Of a stretch of DNA of 64,000 bases, positions 50,701 through 61,560 are shown piece by piece. The first letter of the stretch is position 1; each line of letters opens with the position of its first letter. The notes beneath the pieces were generated by a model, which saw only the letters and a list, made by a program, of their open reading frames with translations, was not told where the DNA came from and did not search any database. This DNA comes from Coniferiporia sulphurascens (lineage: Eukaryota; Basidiomycota; Agaricomycetes; Hymenochaetales; Hymenochaetaceae). The stretch spans positions 186,001-250,000 of the forward strand of contig NBBA01000007.1 of NCBI GenBank assembly GCA_002794785.1. Direction: 5' to 3'. The translations under genes and the position numbers were made by a program.

Positions 50701-51949
50701 ATAATATTACATGACCTTCATAATACTGATAACAATGTGTCTAGCCCACTGAAGTGCTAGCTGCTGCTGGTAAGGACCTGTATAGGATTCTGACTAGTTA
50801 TTACACTCTAATCTCAGCCAGCACCCCACATCTTTACATATCAGCACTATCCTGGGCTCCTGCAGAGAGCTATGTAGCCAAAACATTTTATCACACACTT
50901 CCAGAACCAACCACTAATTGGTGCAGGAAAGGAAAAGAATTGGAATCCTATTCTATGGGCAGCTGATGCAAAAAGTGCTGTATTTTGTGTTGCCTACTCT
51001 CCTGATGGAAGGCACATTGTCTCTGGCTCAGGTGACAACAGCCTGAGGATATGGGATTCCCAGACTGGGAATCCATGGGAGAGCCCCTCACAGGTCATTC
51101 AGAGAGAGTCTTGTCTGTTGCCTACTCCCTGATGGAAGACACATTGTCTCTGGCTCAAGTGATAACACCCTGAGGATGTGGGATGCTCAGACTGGAAGTC
51201 CTGTGGGAGAGCCCCTCACAGGCTATTTACAGAGGGTCACCTCTGTTGCCTACTCCCCTGATGGAAGACACATTGTCTCTGGCTCAAGTGATGGTGACCT
51301 GAGAATCCAGGATGCTCAGACTGGGAGTCCAGTGGGAGATGCCCTCATAGGTCATTCATCTTATGTCAACTCTGTTGCCTACTCCCCTGATGGAAACACA
51401 TTGTCTCTGGCTCAGAGGAAAACACCCTGAGGATCTGGGATGCCCAGACTAGGAGTCCTGTGGGAGAGCCCCTCACAGGTCACTCATGGTATGTCAACTC
51501 TGTTGCCTACTCCCCTGATGGAAGACACATTGTCTCTGGCTTAGAGGACAACACCCTGAGGATCTGGGATTCCCAGACAGGGATCTGGTGGAGAGCCCCT
51601 CACAGGTCATTCATCCTCTGTCACCTCTTCTGCCTACTCCCCTGATGGAAGACACATTGTCTCTGGCTCAGGGGACAACACACTGAGGATATGGGGCACA
51701 GATGTTGTACAAGCAGGGTTTGAAGTTGCAGGATCACATTCTCCAAACAGAGTTCATGACGATGGATGGGTAAGAGATCCATCTGGCATGCTCTTACTTT
51801 GGGTCCCGCACATGTATCGTTCTGGTATACATGACTTTTCTAAGATGTGCATTCCAGCCTTGACTGATGGAAACAGTGTACAAATGAACTGGGAAATGCT
51901 TTTGGCATACAGTGGCCCATCCTGGGTGAAATTTTTGAAGCATATCTAG
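47773..51949 (+). CDS. NACHT-WD40 STAND protein (fungal NLR-like), reading frame broken
   Basis: The start MSQSEDYSDTDQK leads through short exons into a C2-like beta domain (IEIDFKGNRR, DLNITLKEVRMLRP, FTAQDSLGRIELIL). A helical region follows (IDSLAKRLVEEAHTAVGEKK, MKLADGITDVHVGSKGA), as in basidiomycete NWD proteins. The large open block 49213-50196 is the NACHT ATPase: Walker A GMAGSGKSAIA, Walker B PLIIVVDALDECGD, sensor VVITSRPLP. A winged-helix-like segment with IRVCHPSFLDF precedes WD40 repeats from 50989 on, and the end DGWVRDPSGMLLLWVP is typical. Such proteins sense non-self or microbes and can trigger regulated cell death in fungi. The frame is broken near 48220, 48806, 50183, 50635 and 50905, by a TGA at 50580, and inside the WD array. 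It is either a pseudogene or badly resolved sequence. Confidence 0.8.
50989..51700 (+). repeat. Tandem WD40 repeat array, unit about 129 bp
   Basis: Units begin at 50989, 51117, 51245, 51374, 51502 and about 51628, each opening with GTTGCCTACTCCCCTGATGG or a close variant (VAYSPDG), then HIVSGS and LRIWDAQTG. Spacings are 128, 128, 129, 128 and about 126. The intact unit encodes 43 residues. Near-identity among units implies recent duplication or gene conversion, as in HET-E-type incompatibility genes. Confidence 0.85.
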
Positions 51950-52499
51950 GTACTTTTTTGATATACAAGAAGTGTTATTTCTGAGGAACCTCGTTTTGTA
52001 CTTTCCATGTTAAAATTCATTGTACCCAGTTTGTTTCTGCTCTGACTGCTCCTTTAGTACACTTCGTCTCTTTTGTAAAGTATTCTTTCTTGTTGTTTTG
52101 TACTAGCGTTTCCTGCTGTTAAGTACAGTTGTACACATGAATAAAATATAATCATGGCCGCCAACCCAGTCTGTAAGTTTAAGATATTGCAAGGACGGGT
52201 TTAACCATTTGTAAATAAAAAATAATGAGAATTCTTTTTGTCAATATTATACAAGTCAACTCAACCTTTAGACAATTCTAGAATGTATGATAAATATTGT
52301 TATGACTCGCAGTGTGAATGATGAGATCAAGTAGTCAATATAAGCTCAAGACCTGCAAAACTTTGAACCACCAATAGAGCGCTTGCAACTGCAAGGAATC
52401 CACAAGTCAATATTCAGTATCCTAATTTCTATCTACTACACTCGCCTGCAAGGAATCCACAAGAGGTCAAAAGTGGGAAACCTTGCTACAGTGAAAAGG
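51950..52499. other. NLR 3' flank
   Basis: AT-rich DNA with an AATAAAATA polyadenylation-like signal near 52140. A short direct repeat (TGCAAGGAATCCACAAG) occurs at about 52391 and 52447. No gene seen. Confidence 0.5.
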
Positions 52500-52851
52500 T
52501 GGAAGCCAACCAGGAGTTGGCAACACTAAAGTTCAGCCTAGGACAAAAAGGACAAAGGTGTCTTTGTTGCTGTCAGAAAGACTACATACATTCCATGCTA
52601 TAACTACTCACCTTTGTTGCTGTCAGAAAGACTGAGGCAACAAAGGCATGGAAAGTGAATGGGAATAGCAAGGGAATTATGTAAGCGTAGATCTGTACAG
52701 TCCAGAGGAAATACAATCATGTGACCATCAGTCTGGTGTGTCAGGTGACAGCCCGGCACATCATGTGACTGACAACCCGGCGTGTCAGGTGACGTCCGGA
52801 CCCAGTGGTCTCCAACACATAGGCATTGGAGTAGTAAGCCCTGGGCTTACA
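52500..52851 (-). repeat. Chromovirus LTR (3' LTR in element orientation)
   Basis: It begins TGGAAGCC and ends GGCTTACA on the plus strand, giving TG..CA ends on the coding strand (TGTAAGCC..GGCTTCCA). It is 352 bp, about 50 bp longer than its partner because of an internal partial duplication around 52580-52630 (CTTTGTTGCTGTCAGAAAGA occurs twice). Confidence 0.88.
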
Positions 52852-52871
52852 CCCCTCCCCCCTCTAAAAAA
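52852..52871 (-). other. Polypurine tract
   Basis: On the minus strand this reads AGAGGGGGGAGGGG directly before the 3' LTR, the plus-strand primer site for reverse transcription. It fixes the element's orientation. Confidence 0.75.
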
Positions 52872-52966
52872 TTGTTCCCCCCCCCAGGGGTGAGATGCAA
52901 TAGGAAAAGGAAATAGGAAAGGAATTAAAGGGTGGAAATGAGGAGGAAAATTGAAAGAAAAGAAAT

Positions 52967-55900
52967 TTAAGCAGTCTGCCCCTGGTGCCACTCCCAAGCC
53001 TCTAAAACAAGTGGGGCAGATTCCTGGAGCTCTGTCCAGGATTTCCACTCCTGTCCTTGGTTCCCCCAGCCTTTCCATCGGACTAGGAACTGAGTCCCCC
53101 GGCCCCACTTGCATTCGTCCACAATTGAATCCACCTCAAATATGTTCTGGTCTTCATCCACTGGTCCTGGCCGAGCCAGTGCTTGTCCCGGAAATAAGGC
53201 ATCATCATTAGGAATGAAGTGCTGGAGTTGGCTGGCATGGAACCCTGGGAAAGTCTGGTCTGAGTCCGGCAACTCCAGGGTGTACTTGGACTTCTCTGGG
53301 AACATGGCGGAAATAGTATATGGACCATCATAGCGGGGCATAAACTTTGCAACTCAGTGCTGGCCCTTGGACTTGTATTCCTGCCTCCTGTTCTGGGTGG
53401 AAACCATGACTTGGTCCCCCACCTGGAAATGGTCATCCGGAGCCCAGTGTTGGTTGGCATGGTGTGCCTGTCGGGTCTTGGCAGCCAGAAGTGAGTCCTG
53501 CGCATCCAGGATGTCCCGGTGGAGCTGTTGGATCAGTTCCATTGCCCGGACTGTCTCCTCCCCCTCTGGCGGGTCTCCGCTGGATGGTACGAGTGGTGGA
53601 ATGAGTCGAGGGGAGTGTCCGGACCTCAGGTAGAAGGGGGTGTATCCGGTGGATGCATTCTTCGTGTTCATAATAACGAAGCGGACCTTTGGAAGTGCCT
53701 TCACCCAGTTCCGCTGATTCTGGTCAACATGGAATCGGAGTATCTGGTTCACTGTCTTGTTAGTCTGCTCACTGGCCCCGTCAGTCTCCGGGTGAAATGC
53801 GGTAGACATCTTCAGCTTAACTCTGGTGAGCTTATGTAAGGCTTTCCAGAACTGGGACATGAAGAGCTTGTCCCAGTCCGAGATGATTTCCAGTGGGAGG
53901 CCATTTTCGCAGTACCATTCATTGAAGAAAATGACTGCAAAGGCCTCTGCTGACATGTCCATGCGTATGGGAACTATCCAGATGTCTGTGGACCCCATCC
54001 TGTCCATCATGGTGACAATCCCATTAAATCCCCCATCCTCTGGGAGTGGACCAATGAAGTTAATTGCCACACTGTTGAACCACTTGTCCGGCACGGACAA
54101 AGGGTGGAGTGGCCCCACCAGCTTCGTGGTCGCACTCTTGTGCCTTTGGCACTCCAGACAGCTGGGTACGTAGGCTCCCTCGAGGTCCCGTCGCATTCTG
54201 GGCCAGTAATACACATCCCAAAGCGATTTGTAGCTCTTTTCAGGTCCGAAATGGCCCAGGGAATCATGGGCGAGGCGATAAAGAGATTCCCAAATGTCCC
54301 CCTTCCATGGGATTACCAGTCAGGTACCTACATAGAGTAGGTCTCCTTCGGAGCGAGCCCCCTCTATGCTACCCAGATTGCAGAGCAGCTTCTGGCACCA
54401 CTCATCCTCCGCATAGCCCTCCCAGATTTTTCCCAGTAGCTCCGGGTCGCTAGCAATGGTCAGGATGGCCCCCACTGGCTCGGACTTGGGCAGGATGGGG
54501 CAATGTGCCAGTCCAATTGCCGCAACCTTGGTCACAGCCCTAATTCCGTCGGGGTAATGTGACATAGCATTGGCCATGGTATTATCCTCCCCTTTGACAT
54601 AGTGGAGAGCATAATCGTACTGGGAGAGAAACTCAGACCACTGGGCTTGTCTCCGGGACAGGTCTCGCTGTCCCTGGAAATACTGGAGAGTCTGGTGGTC
54701 TGTGTGCACTTCGAAATGGACTCCCAGGAGATAAACCCGCCATTTCTTGAGAGCCCGGACAATAGCCAGGAGCTCCTTCTCATGCATGGGATAATTCCGC
54801 TCTGCACTATTGAGTTGGCGGGACTCAAAGGCAACTGGCTGGGCTGACTCCCAGGTCTGCCTGACGCTCAGTACAGCCCCAGTCCGAAGGTCACTAGCAT
54901 CAGTCGTCACATAGATAGTCTTGTCGGACTCATGGTCGACAGTAGTGAGGCAGTCTCGGCCCATAACGAGTTCCTTAATCTTGTCAAATGCATGCTGATG
55001 CTCCGGAGTCCATGCCGGAAAATTGCGATTGAACTCCTTGTGTGTGAGTGGGGTGAGCACTGCTGTGTACTCTGCTAGCTGAGGTAGGAATGCCACAATG
55101 TACTGGACCATTCCCAGAAAGGCCTGGACATCCCGGGTACGCGTCAGGGTAGGCCATTCGGTGACCCGAAGGGCTTTGCTCGGGTCCGCTTCAATTCCCC
55201 ACTCCAAAATGACATGTCCCAGAAACATCACTTCAGAGCAGAAGAGGTTGGTCTTCTTGGGTGAACAGTAAAGGTTTGCAGCCCACATAGCTTCCAGGAC
55301 CATCAAAACTCGGACCCGGTGCTCTTCGATGGTGTCGGACCAGATGATTATGTCATCCAGGTAGACATGACACACTTTTCCGATGAGGTGCTCCAATGCC
55401 TGGAACATGCGCTGCTGGTGAGTAGCCGGCACATTGCTGGTCCCCATCGGCATTACAAGCCATTCATAAAGTCCGAAGGGGGTGGTCATGGCAGTGTACT
55501 GGACATCATCTGGGTGCATGCGGGTCTGGAAAAAGGAATTGGTCATGTCTATCTTCCCAAAGATCTTGGCCTGGCCACAATCGCTCAGGATGTCATCAAT
55601 CCAGGGCAGTGGGGTCCAGTCTCGGACTGTATTGGCATTAAGGGCCCGGAAATCCCCTACCAGGCATGGTAATGCCGTCAGGTCCACCTTTGGGATGAGG
55701 AAGGCAGGTGACACATATGGGCTGCTCAACTGATGGATTCATCTGGATTCCTCATGCTGCTTCAGGAGGATTTGCCAAGCCTCCCGATACTTCTTTGGGC
55801 AGGAGTAAGTGTGGGCATTCAAGGTGAGGGTGGCATCCTTGAGCTTAATACGATGGAACACGTCCTGGGGGAGTTCCCGGAGGTGTGGGATATCCGCTGG

Positions 55901-58546
55901 AAATCAGTCCCAATACTTCTCCTTCATCTTAGCATCCTCCTGCGCAAGTGATTCCTGATAGGCCAGCACCTGGATACATTGATGTATCTTCAACATAGTG
56001 GTGGCTGGCTTGGGAACTGGTCGGGTATGTGCTGGGGCAGACTTAGGCATTGGGATATTGAAAGAGAGCTTGGGTCCACACAAGGGAGCAAATTCCGGTA
56101 GCTTCAGAGTACTTCCTCCCTCCTGTCGAAGGGCCTGCTCCGCCGGAATTTTGGCTGCTCCGGTGGGCTGGGGAAAGGAACTCAACAGATCATACCCACA
56201 GGTCTTATCTATCAGGGTACGATCCGCCGCATCCAGGACAAGGTTGTTGCGGGAAAGGAATGGGATTCCAAGGATTAACTGAGTACACAATCTAGGTGCC
56301 ACCTTTGCATGTACAGCCTTAGACACCCATTTCCAGTCCGCCGACCACACTTTTAGCTTCACCCACTCCATGAACACAATTTCTGCCCCTTCCGTCTCAA
56401 TTGCCAGGGATGCGGACTCCGGACGTGGGAGCTTTCTCCGGCAGAGTCCGAGCTGCTCGACAAGGTCCGGTCTAATCAGAACTGTGACACAGCCATGATC
56501 AATTAGGGGTTGGACCGGCGCGGAGGGGGAAGTAGTGGAGCAGGCAGCAATACAATGGGGAAGGAAATGGGGCTCAGAAAAGCACACATACTCGGTGTTG
56601 GAGGCAGTGGAGTCTTCATCCTCCTCCTCTAGTCCAGAGGCCCCCTGGGCAAGTGCAGCGATGGGCTCGGCCTTCGGGCGCTTGTCCCCAGTGGCCCTAC
56701 TTCCACCTGAGGAATTTGAGGAGCCTGCCTGGGCAGTGGCAGCCAGGGCCAGAGTGAGTGGGGTGTAGTCCTTGGCATAAACAGGACCATTCAGGCAAGC
56801 GGACCCTATGTGTCCAGCATAAAAGTGACAGCACCGGAAACATCCCTGGAGTTCCTGGAGCAAGGTCTGCTCTGCTTTGGTGAGCTTGGGGGCATAAGGA
56901 CTGGGTAGCCCCCCAGGGTTCCCTGTCCTCTTCACTGGCTTGCGTCCAGACTGGGAACCTTCGGAATGGGAAGGGTGTCCTTCGGCTGCCCTCTGTTAAG
57001 CTCAACGGTTACACGGTGATCGACGTCGGTGCTTCCTGATTGTCGGGACTGGTAGTTACAGCAACAGGGCTTCCGAGGTGTCGTAAGTCGAAGGTGATCA
57101 TCGATGGGGCTTCCTGATCGGCAATGTGGACACAGTAGGCTTCTGAGAGCAAGTCGGGTTACGACGAGGTAACTAGTGGTGTACTGGTGCACAGTAGACT
57201 GGTGGTAGCAGATAATGGCTTGTATGAACAAAGAGCACAAGCTTAGGGCTTGTGCTACTGAAGTTACATGCTTATATGCTACTCTATGTGTTTGCTACTG
57301 TAGCAACTTGGTTAGGTATGTTTACCAGACTATGGATGGTCCTGGAAACTCAAGGAAGGCCTTGGTAATACAAGTACGGTGGTCAGTAAGCAAAGCACGT
57401 CATGATGGTGCAATAAGGCATCATCATGGCATCTTATGGCATAAGGCGAATAAGGATGAGTAAGGCAGAGAAATGGGGGAGTTGCGCTGACTGATGATGA
57501 TGAAGAGGAAGTGAGTCAGCGCAGTAAGGGAAGGTAAAGGAAAATTGTAACACCCTCCTTCAGGCATGGTCAGCCTGGACCGCTTCCTCTGAGGCCTTAC
57601 GAATGCGAGACTCATCATAAGTCCGGCACTCATCCAGGTTTTTGATGTGGAATGTCCACTCATGGACCCAGGTGCGGTCAATGACTGGCTCGGGCTTGAT
57701 GGAGGCGGTCGGAGGGGTATTTCCGGTGGCCTTGGCAGCTGCTACAGCTGCATCATGCAGCCGAGTCTGCTCAGAGTTTGTGGGCGTGAGGACTGGCGGG
57801 TGGAAGCGGAGCTGGTGCTGGAGGTCCAGGTGCATGTTGGCCTCCAGGAACTCAAGGAGTTGGGCTGAGGAGAGCCAGGACGCATCGGGCAGTATTGCAT
57901 TCTGGGTGGCAACCTCCAGCTGCCAGTCCCAGAAGATGGAGGTCCCCTGCTGAGAGGACAGGAGCTTCTGGTGCTCTGTCGCTTCCCAATCCACCAGAAG
58001 GGCTTCAGCATAGAGCTCATCCATGAACTTTGGCAGGGTCAGGGAATTGAGTCAGTGGTAGTCATTGACATACCATTCCCAGAATTGGGGGTCCATCAAC
58101 CCTCTGGCCACCATTGCGATGATCTTATCATCCACCACCAATTTCGCCATCTGGTATGAGAGGGCTGCTCCCTGCCATTGGCAAAGGGTCTGGACACTTG
58201 GATCACCTGGAGTGAGTATGGGGCACTTGGTAGGACCTGCCTATTCGACCACCAGAGTCCATCTGGAGGTCCAGATGAGTGAGGTCATGACTATTGAGAT
58301 GGGCACATTTTCTGATGCTGTAGAGTGGTCTGAGGCAGATGATCGAGTAGATGGGCTGGAAAGTCCAGACTCAGAGTAGGAGGGCAGTGGGAGTGTTGGG
58401 GAGCTAAAGATAGACTCCAGAGGTACTGGTTGGGCACAGGAAGCGGTGGACTCATGCCACTGGTACAGGCTGTCATGGGCTCGGGTTCGTGGGCACGGTC
58501 TGGGAATTTTGTAACTGGGATTTTGACCAGGATTCTGACCCAATCA
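52967..58546 (-). pseudogene. Chromovirus gag-pol polyprotein, one collinear frame with in-frame stops
   Basis: Minus strand, read from right to left. The Gag region contains YQMAKLVVDDK and LMDPQFWEWYV. Next is a knuckle-like CFRCCHFYAGHIGSAC, then a protease with LIDHGCVTVLI (Asp-His-Gly in place of the usual D-S/T-G). Reverse transcriptase has LIPKVD, YTAMTTPFGLYEW and catalytic YLDDIIIW. RNase H has TTDASDLRTGAVLS. Integrase (53354-54214) has MDRMGSTD, IISDWDKLF and HPETDGASEQTN. The chromodomain is VDSIVDECKWGRGTQFLVRWKGW, quoted here only as VDSIVDE and FLVRWKGW for orientation. Downstream of 58546 all pieces lie in the same frame, even across the nested solo LTR plus its 5-bp duplication (564 bp, divisible by three). 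Interruptions are TGA at 58544, 58052, 57560, 55904, 55739, 54320 and 53354 and TAG at 58241. The terminal stop is TAA at 52967. The Gag start probably lies in another frame near 58746. Not functional as read. Confidence 0.88.
56994..57552 (-). mobile_element. Solo LTR nested in the chromovirus
   Basis: 559 bp with TGTTA..TAACA inverted ends, flanked by a perfect 5-bp target duplication CCCTC at 56989-56993 and 57553-57557. It interrupts gag. A near-identical copy in the other orientation sits at 61561-62119. It arose by insertion of a different LTR element followed by LTR-LTR recombination, or is the remnant of such an event. Confidence 0.92.
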
Positions 58547-58776
58547 AAGGTGGCTGGGCTGGGCTGGGATTGTTGGGATCGCTTTGAATTGTGAAGCCCG
58601 AGAAGCTGGGAAGACCTGTTAGGTGCTGGGATGCTGTACAAGTCCTGCGGGTCCGGGGATTGTTCGATCAGTGGGATCAGAGGGTGGGTACCGTCGGAGT
58701 AGTGCATAGGGCTTCGGACTTGGTTCCCTGGCACATACAACAGCATAGAAATGCTCCGTTGATTTCAAAAAAAAAG

Positions 58777-59078
58777 TGGAAGCCAACCAGGAGTTGGCAA
58801 CACTAAAGTTCAGCCTAGGACAGAAAGGACAAAGGTGTCTTTGTTGCTGTCAGATAGACTGAGGCAACAAAGGTGCTGAAAGCGAATGGGAATAGCGAGG
58901 GAATTATGTAAGCGTAGATCTGTACAGTCCGGAGGAAATACAATCATGTGACCATCAGTCCTGCACATCAGGTGACAGCCCGGCACATCATGTGACTGAC
59001 AACCCGGCGCATCAGGTGATGTCCGGACCCGGTGGTCTCCAACGTGTAGGCATTGGAGTAGTAAGCCCTGGGCTTACA
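58777..59078 (-). repeat. Chromovirus LTR (5' LTR in element orientation)
   Basis: 302 bp, same ends as the left LTR, lacking its 50-bp internal duplication. Immediately inside lies a run of A (plus strand). I could not identify a standard tRNA-type primer-binding site. Confidence 0.88.
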
Positions 59079-59717
59079 GTCCAACTGATCATGAGGCTAG
59101 GATCAGTCAGTGTACAAGTAAGATCAGTCAGCAAGGATGACTGATGCTGATAAAGTGATGAGTAAAGGAAATTTGTAACATTACTTCCCCTTTTAGGGAT
59201 GATATTTCATTGCAAATATTGAGAAAAATAAAGAAAAAGAAAGGAAAAATAAAAGAAATATGGTAAGCCCAATAGGCACGAAGTTAACACACATAAGAAA
59301 TGTGAGGGAATAGCATTCCCCCAAAGTGGGTATACACCAAGAATGTGATGGAGCATTTTACAAGTACATACTGAGTTGGGTCAGTTATCATGGGCAAAAT
59401 AAAGAGTTTTAAAGGATGATTTGGAAAGGTGGGCGCAGAAGGAGAAGAGAAAGTGCACTGATCATGATAGTTTTACATCATTTTGGACATCAGAGGGAGT
59501 TGATCTGCCTTAGTCAATCTGCATAGTCTGAATTATACCCATCAGTGACATTACCAAATAAGTGGTCAGCCATTCCCAGGTATGAGTAGACAGATTGGGA
59601 AGCACCAGACTCAGGGGTACTTGGCATTTGGGGTATCAATGTGGGAGGATGGTGATTGATGGTAACTCATCCAGTGGGGCTGATAGAGACATATGGTGGT
59701 GGTGCAGATGGTGGGTT
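59079..59717. other. LTR remnant and flanking AT-rich DNA
   Basis: About 59079-59180 ends GTAAAGGAAATTTGTAACA, matching the terminal style of the 559-bp solo LTRs (GTAAAGGAAAATTGTAACA), so it is probably the end of a related, older LTR. The rest is AT-rich with no gene recognised. Confidence 0.45.
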
Positions 59718-60098
59718 TCAAACCAATAGGATAATCTCCTCCAGAGTGTCCAATTTGTGTACCAAATTTGCGATTTGCTCAGCATGTTCCTCAGTGGTAT
59801 GCAAGGGAGGCATCCTGTGGGGATAAATGCAGCAAAGCATATCTATGACTTGCTGAGCACCTTCATGGCCAGGCAGAGCACATTGTGAAGGGAACAAGCA
59901 AGGTAACTGAGGAGAAGCTGTAATCAGGGGAGAATAGGCTGTCAATGGGGTTGAAACAATTGGGGGTGGAACAGGGTGTATACATTCCAGACATTTGGAT
60001 TGCCAGTGACCTGGTGCAGCTGCGTTACAGTGTGGACAGATGTATTGTGGGCAGCATTGTTTGTGGTGGTCTGGTGATTGACATTCCCAGCAAGCATT
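59718..60098 (-). pseudogene. Gag fragment with tandem zinc knuckles
   Basis: The minus-strand frame downstream of a TGA at 60099 encodes CWEC-x4-H-x4-C followed by CPHC-x6-H-x4-C (PHCNAAAPGHWQSKC), two CCHC-type knuckles as found in Gag of fungal retroelements. A Pro-rich linker follows, then a C-terminal helix (EEHAEQIANLVHKLDTLEE). No start or pol is attached. It is taken as a retroelement remnant rather than a host gene. Confidence 0.55.
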
Positions 60099-60113
60099 TC
60101 AGTCAGGAGCAGT

Positions 60114-60779
60114 TGAAAGTTCTCTGATGTGGGTACATGTGCAGTGGCAAATATCCTGACAGTCGGATTGAGGGTCGGAGTAACTGTATGACAAACTGGC
60201 CAATCAGTGGTCTTGGTTAACAAATATCAAATTACGACTCAGTAGGAGCCGCAGAGTGGCGATTGGGATAATGTCGGTCAGGCAGAGGTTCGGTCAGTCA
60301 GAGGGTTTTGAATATGAGTAGTGATGACAAAAACATAGCAGTGGGATTCTGTCCACAGAACTGCCACTGTGCGATCACAGGAGAAGTCCCCTAATAGATT
60401 GCTGCCCCCATTGTAACTACAGAAGGAGCTATAAATACACGCACGCTTAACTATCCGCCTCACACTATCCACCCGCTCACCACATTTCTTTCATCTCCAC
60501 GCCCTTCTTCACCTTCCACAGCCCTCATCCGTTTGTTTTGTTTATGTTCAGATGCCTTGCATGTACCACCTGCTCTGATTTGTTCCAACATCTGCCATTG
60601 CAGAGAAACCCACACAGACTGTGTGCTGGCCTTGATTGGGTGGCGGATTGTCAGAGTGGTTGTTGGCGGGTGTTGATCACATGCCGATCATGTGTCGATC
60701 TCCGACCATGCTTTGCCCACTCATCCTCTGCCCTGCGGCCTGACGGATTACATAACCAGGACATCCATCCACTCTTCAC
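60114..60779 (+). repeat. Long inverted repeat, left arm (666 bp)
   Basis: It pairs with 62888-63553 in inverted orientation, roughly 85-90 percent identical by eye across the whole length. It contains TATAAATA at 60430-60437 pointing inward, followed by a pyrimidine-rich leader-like stretch. Confidence 0.8.
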
Positions 60780-61560
60780 CGGATCGACAGATTAGTAAGA
60801 TCAACATGGAGAGACCCATAAATGTAATAGATACCCAGGGAATGTGTCAGTGATGTAAAGATGCAAATCTAATTAGCTGGAAGGTATTCAACATAGCATG
60901 TGCAACAATAGGCACAAATGCAGGATATGATAACTGTCAAATCATATTCGATCACACTACAAGGGAAGTACCAGTAATGGACAAACAAGAAATTGTAATT
61001 GAACATAAAGCCACGATGTTCTCTTACCAATTAAACAAGTGGGTAATCAATGCTTACATCAGAACTAGGATATGTAATTGGCCACATAATAACTTATGTT
61101 ATCAACAAACAGTGATAGCACAAACCGATTATGCCAAGAACGCCAACCAAATAGTTCACAATACCAATAAGCAATTACGAGAACAAATGTTCGCATACAT
61201 GAACAACTTTGTAGCCAAAGGAAATACAACAGTAGATCGAAGAGAAGAAGGAACACCTCAGATGATGAACATGGACAGAGAACTCCTAATGCATTGGATG
61301 AATGAAGAACCATCATATCGAGTCATGACAGGTTACAATAGAATTGTAAACCTTATGAATGTAGGGCCTGAAGAGCTCTTTATGCTAATAGACGATAGGA
61401 CACCAGAGCAAACCCCTTTCACCAATATCATTAATCTATAGGTGGAATGACTCAATCTTAGTCCATGGTAATAAGTAACAAGCCACAACAAGATAAGATT
61501 CAGAAGGCTAGCATAAGCACTGAGCCACACAAGTATATCTAAGTGTTCGGCTAAGAATAG
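60780..61560. other. AT-rich interior of the inverted repeat, with one 154-codon frame
   Basis: The plus frame 60977-61441 starts at an ATG (MDKQEIVIEHK) and ends in TAG. It is rich in Asn, Gln and Met with no recognised domain. Base composition is clearly more AT-rich than the host genes, so a mobile-element protein such as Gag is a reasonable but unproven guess. Confidence 0.35.

Larger units (their letters stand above)
52500..59078 (-). mobile_element. Ty3/Gypsy chromovirus LTR retrotransposon, full-length but decayed
   Basis: Two direct LTRs (52500-52851 and 58777-59078) flank a minus-strand gag-pol with zinc knuckle, aspartic protease, reverse transcriptase, RNase H, integrase and chromodomain in that order, the chromovirus arrangement. 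A polypurine tract on the minus strand abuts the left LTR, so that one is the 3' LTR. No matching target duplication is visible (AAAGG left, GTCCA right). The LTRs differ at roughly 20 of 302 aligned positions by eye, so the insertion is not recent. A solo LTR of another family is nested at 56994-57552. Element length without that insert is about 6.0 kb. Confidence 0.9.

Noticed and set aside
49213..51949. Separate small genes for the NACHT, winged-helix and WD parts
   Set aside because: Order, strand and family architecture show one gene; the separations are single-base breaks and one TGA.
57215..57463. 82-codon frame, identical in 61650-61898 on the other strand
   Set aside because: It lies wholly inside the solo LTRs. 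Its identity reflects recent LTR copies, not a conserved gene.
52495..59083. Target-site duplication for the chromovirus
   Set aside because: The flanks AAAGG and GTCCA do not match, so no duplication can be claimed.
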